NCBI RefSeq assembly: GCF_000970205.1
Contig: NZ_CP009512.1
Span: forward strand, 1,426,001-1,490,000
Direction of reading: 5' to 3'
DNA: 64,000 nucleotides
Source of the DNA: Methanosarcina mazei S-6
GTDB lineage: Archaea; Halobacteriota; Methanosarcinia; Methanosarcinales; Methanosarcinaceae
Below the pieces are notes generated by a model. The model had not been told where the DNA came from. It worked only from the letters and a program-made list of their open reading frames with translations, and made no database searches. Shown here piece by piece: positions 62,121 through 64,000 of the stretch (positions are counted from its first letter, which is position 1; the number at the start of each line of letters is the position of its first letter). The translations under genes and the position numbers were made by a program.

Positions 62121-62522
62121 TTGCTAAAACAATTTTCAATTATTCTCAGCATTTATTTTCTGGGCGAGCTGCTTCAAAAAACATTCGGGCTGCCCATTCC
62201 CGGCAATATCCTGGGCATGTTAATCCTTTTTTTCGGTCTTCTTGCAGGTGTGGTCAGGCTTGAAATGATAGACAGGATAAGCGATTTTCTGCTCGATAAC
62301 CTGGCTTTTTTCTTTCTCCCTGCAGGGGTCAGCCTCATAACATGCTTTGCCGTGCTTGAAGGTAAATGGACTGCAGTTCTCGGGGTCTCCATTATCTCAA
62401 CAGTAATAATCCTGGGAGTTACGGGATTGACAGTTGAATTTGTCAAAAAGTTAAGTGGAAAAGAGGTCATGGTGCATAAAAAAGCGAAGTCATCCGACAG
62501 GAAGACAGAAGAGGTGACCTGA
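62121..62522 (+). CDS. lrgA: LrgA/CidA-family membrane protein
   Basis: 133 residues with four membrane helices and the family motif GLPIPGNILGMLILF near residues 23-37. The start is TTG 62121, 10 bases after a strong AAGGAGGA site; a nearby ATG is in another frame and stops after four codons. Bacterial LrgA/CidA act in holin-like export and metabolite transport. Its stop is 1 base before lrgB. Confidence 0.85.
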   Translation: MLKQFSIILSIYFLGELLQKTFGLPIPGNILGMLILFFGLLAGVVRLEMIDRISDFLLDNLAFFFLPAGVSLITCFAVLEGKWTAVLGVSIISTVIILGVTGLTVEFVKKLSGKEVMVHKKAKSSDRKTEEVT

Positions 62523-62523
62523 A

Positions 62524-63240
62524 GTGCAGGCCGATTTTTTGAATGAATTTCTAGGCACGCCTCTTTTTGGGATTCTTCTTTCCCTTGCTGCTTTTCAGGC
62601 AGGCAGCCTGCTCTATAAGAAAACCCGTTTTTCCGTCTTCAATCCTCTCCTTGTGGGCATTGTGCTTGTGATTCTCGTCCTTCTTTACTTCAGGATAGAT
62701 TTTGAAACCTATAATGTAGGTGGAGATTACATTTCGTTCTTTCTCGGACCTGCAACTGTAGTCCTTGCCGTTCCCCTCTACAAAAAAATCCAGCTCCTGA
62801 AAAATGACGCCGTGCCTATAATTGCAGGCATAAGTGCAGGCTGCATTGCGGGCATTTCAAGCATTTTGATCTTCTCAAGTCTTTTGGGACTTGATAATGT
62901 CATAACCAGTTCTCTTGTTCCCAAGTCCGTAACCACGCCCATAGGTATAGAGATTTCAAAACAGATAGGTGGCATGCCTGCAATAACAGTGGCTGCAATT
63001 TCGATAACCGGAATTATAGGAGCTGTACTGGGTCCGTTCATCTGCCGCTCTTTCCGGATAAAAGATAGCGTTGCAGTCGGGATCGCGATCGGGACTTCTT
63101 CTCATGCTCTCGGGACAACCAGGGCAATAGAGCTTGGAGAAACCGAAGGAGCAATGAGCGGACTTGCAATAGGAATCGCCGGGCTAATTACGGTTTTTCT
63201 GGCGCCTGCGCTTCTTTACGTGTTCGGGGTTCTTCCATAA
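62524..63240 (+). CDS. lrgB: LrgB-family membrane protein
   Basis: 238 residues with about seven membrane helices. Signature blocks: FLGPATVVLAVPLYKKI, SLVPKSVTTPIGIEISKQIG and AIGTSSHALGTTRAIELGE. It begins with GTG 62524, directly after the lrgA stop, so the two genes are coupled. The pair probably forms one transport or membrane-permeability system. Confidence 0.9.
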   Translation: MQADFLNEFLGTPLFGILLSLAAFQAGSLLYKKTRFSVFNPLLVGIVLVILVLLYFRIDFETYNVGGDYISFFLGPATVVLAVPLYKKIQLLKNDAVPIIAGISAGCIAGISSILIFSSLLGLDNVITSSLVPKSVTTPIGIEISKQIGGMPAITVAAISITGIIGAVLGPFICRSFRIKDSVAVGIAIGTSSHALGTTRAIELGETEGAMSGLAIGIAGLITVFLAPALLYVFGVLP

Positions 63241-63349
63241 TGATTGTTCTGAAACTATAGGACGATCCCTGATTCTGTCCTGAAACGTCTCCGCATGGTC
63301 TGATTACCGGTATGTTACATACCCGAAATACTGTCATTTCTGAATGCGG

Positions 63350-63754
63350 TCATCTGAAATCAGTATACATCCTCATCTGGAAGTTGCCCTGCTGTATCTT
63401 TTTCCTTATGATCCCTTTTGCTATTCTCACATAGATCTCCCGGATCTGAGGAATAAGCATGGAAAACCCTATGGTATCTGTCAGGAATCCAGGGGTCAGA
63501 AGGGCAAAGCCCCCGATTAATACAAAGAGTCCATGAAGGAGTTCGTTTCCAGGCATGTAACCCTGCATGGTTGCGTCCTGGATCTGACGGAGCACCCTGA
63601 AACCCTGGCTTTTTGTCAGGTAAGCCCCGATGCCTGCGGTGATCAAAATAATGAGAACGGTATTGAGAGCTCCGATTATTTCCCCTACCTTGAGCAGGAG
63701 ATAAATCTCCACAACGGGAATTATCAGAAACAGAGAAAAGAGTTTGAGAAACAT
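63350..63754 (-). CDS. fxsA: FxsA-family membrane protein
   Basis: 134 residues with three or four membrane segments: IIPVVEIYLLLKVGEIIGAL, TVLIILITAGIGAYLTKSQG and LFVLIGGFALLTPGFLTDTIG. FxsA is a small membrane protein that in E. coli helps against F exclusion of phage T7; its archaeal role is unknown. Start at ATG 63754 (MFLKLFSLF). Confidence 0.88.
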   Translation of the reverse strand: MFLKLFSLFLIIPVVEIYLLLKVGEIIGALNTVLIILITAGIGAYLTKSQGFRVLRQIQDATMQGYMPGNELLHGLFVLIGGFALLTPGFLTDTIGFSMLIPQIREIYVRIAKGIIRKKIQQGNFQMRMYTDFR

Positions 63755-63806
63755 GATGATCAATTTCAGGGATATTTAAATTATTACTGTTATCTGTGGT
63801 TATGGT

Positions 63807-63935
63807 TACTGTTTATCTGTGGCGATAATTATTGAATCTATAGTGATGATTACTGGTGATCTGTGGCGATAGTTATTGAATCTATGTGATGATTACTGTT
63901 TATCTATAGTAATAATTATCGGATATCCGCGGCAA
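63807..63935. repeat. Degenerate ~43-bp tandem repeat at the window end
   Basis: Units start TTACTG(T/G)TTATCTGTGGCGATA(A/G)TTATTGAATCTAT... at about 63807 and 63851, with a third, more diverged unit from 63894. AT-rich with no coding frame. It continues the local habit of short tandem arrays in spacers. Confidence 0.65.
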
Positions 63936-64000
63936 GGCTATTGGATATCTATTTTTTGCCGGTGCAAACGATTATCTCATGCTTTTAAGCAATAAGGAGA

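Overview
The window is a piece of a methanogenic archaeon chromosome, almost certainly Methanosarcina and most like M. mazei. Evidence: the cysteate synthase / fused ComDE route to coenzyme M, a tetrahydrosarcinapterin-type glutamate ligase (MptN), CDP-archaeol synthase, membrane-anchored archaeal LonB, a CooS/CooF pair, TATA-box promoters with frequent GTG/TTG starts, and an in-frame amber codon in a genus where TAG can encode pyrrolysine. No database search was possible; all family names rest on recognised motifs and gene context.

Layout. (1) 1-5.6 kb: end of a TPR gene, then an orphan BREX pair (brxB-brxC) without the other BREX genes, gene debris and a decayed tRNA-Leu(UAA). (2) 5,636-18,704: a complete casposon (Cas1-dependent self-synthesising transposon) with ~55-bp terminal inverted repeats and a 14-bp target duplication overlapping the 3' end of tRNA-Leu(CAG). 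It carries the Cas1 casposase, HTH and RHH proteins, HNH nuclease and family B DNA polymerase, plus cargo: an ATPase-PIN nuclease module and a membrane coiled-coil protein. Two insertion sequences broke it: an IS630-type element inside polB and an IS1634-type element inside the PIN gene. Both sites can be resolved to the base, and removing the elements restores both reading frames. (3) 18.7-30 kb: tRNA-Leu, a tRNA half-gene, argF, purD, pyrE, carS, a split ccmF, a wH regulator behind a large palindrome, a SAMP-like ubiquitin-fold protein, and a duplicated tRNA Val-Phe-Gly cassette. (4) 30-35 kb: a metallo-beta-lactamase gene with an in-frame TAG, and a coenzyme M cluster (DUF39-ferredoxin, ComDE, cysteate synthase). 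(5) 36-44 kb: TPR genes, a small membrane protein that resembles the LonB membrane hairpin, then a lonB-tldD-tldE proteolysis operon. (6) 44-50 kb: two UspA genes around a nucleoside-gate membrane protein, a possible small RNA gene, and cooF-cooS. (7) 50-64 kb: Trm112, pyrG, two paralogous Lys-rich small proteins, truD with an 18-bp minisatellite in front of it, a transglutaminase-like protein, pth2, mptN, iscU-iscS, lrgA-lrgB and fxsA.

How the parts work together. The casposon is the main mobile region. Its replication/integration genes read outward from one divergent promoter region: HTH-cas1 to the left and RHH-hypothetical-HNH-polB to the right. With polB split it is probably unable to self-synthesise now, although Cas1 and both ends look intact. 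The rest is core chromosome (amino acid, nucleotide, lipid, cofactor, Fe-S and protein turnover genes) separated by AT-rich spacers that hold several tandem repeats and dyads.
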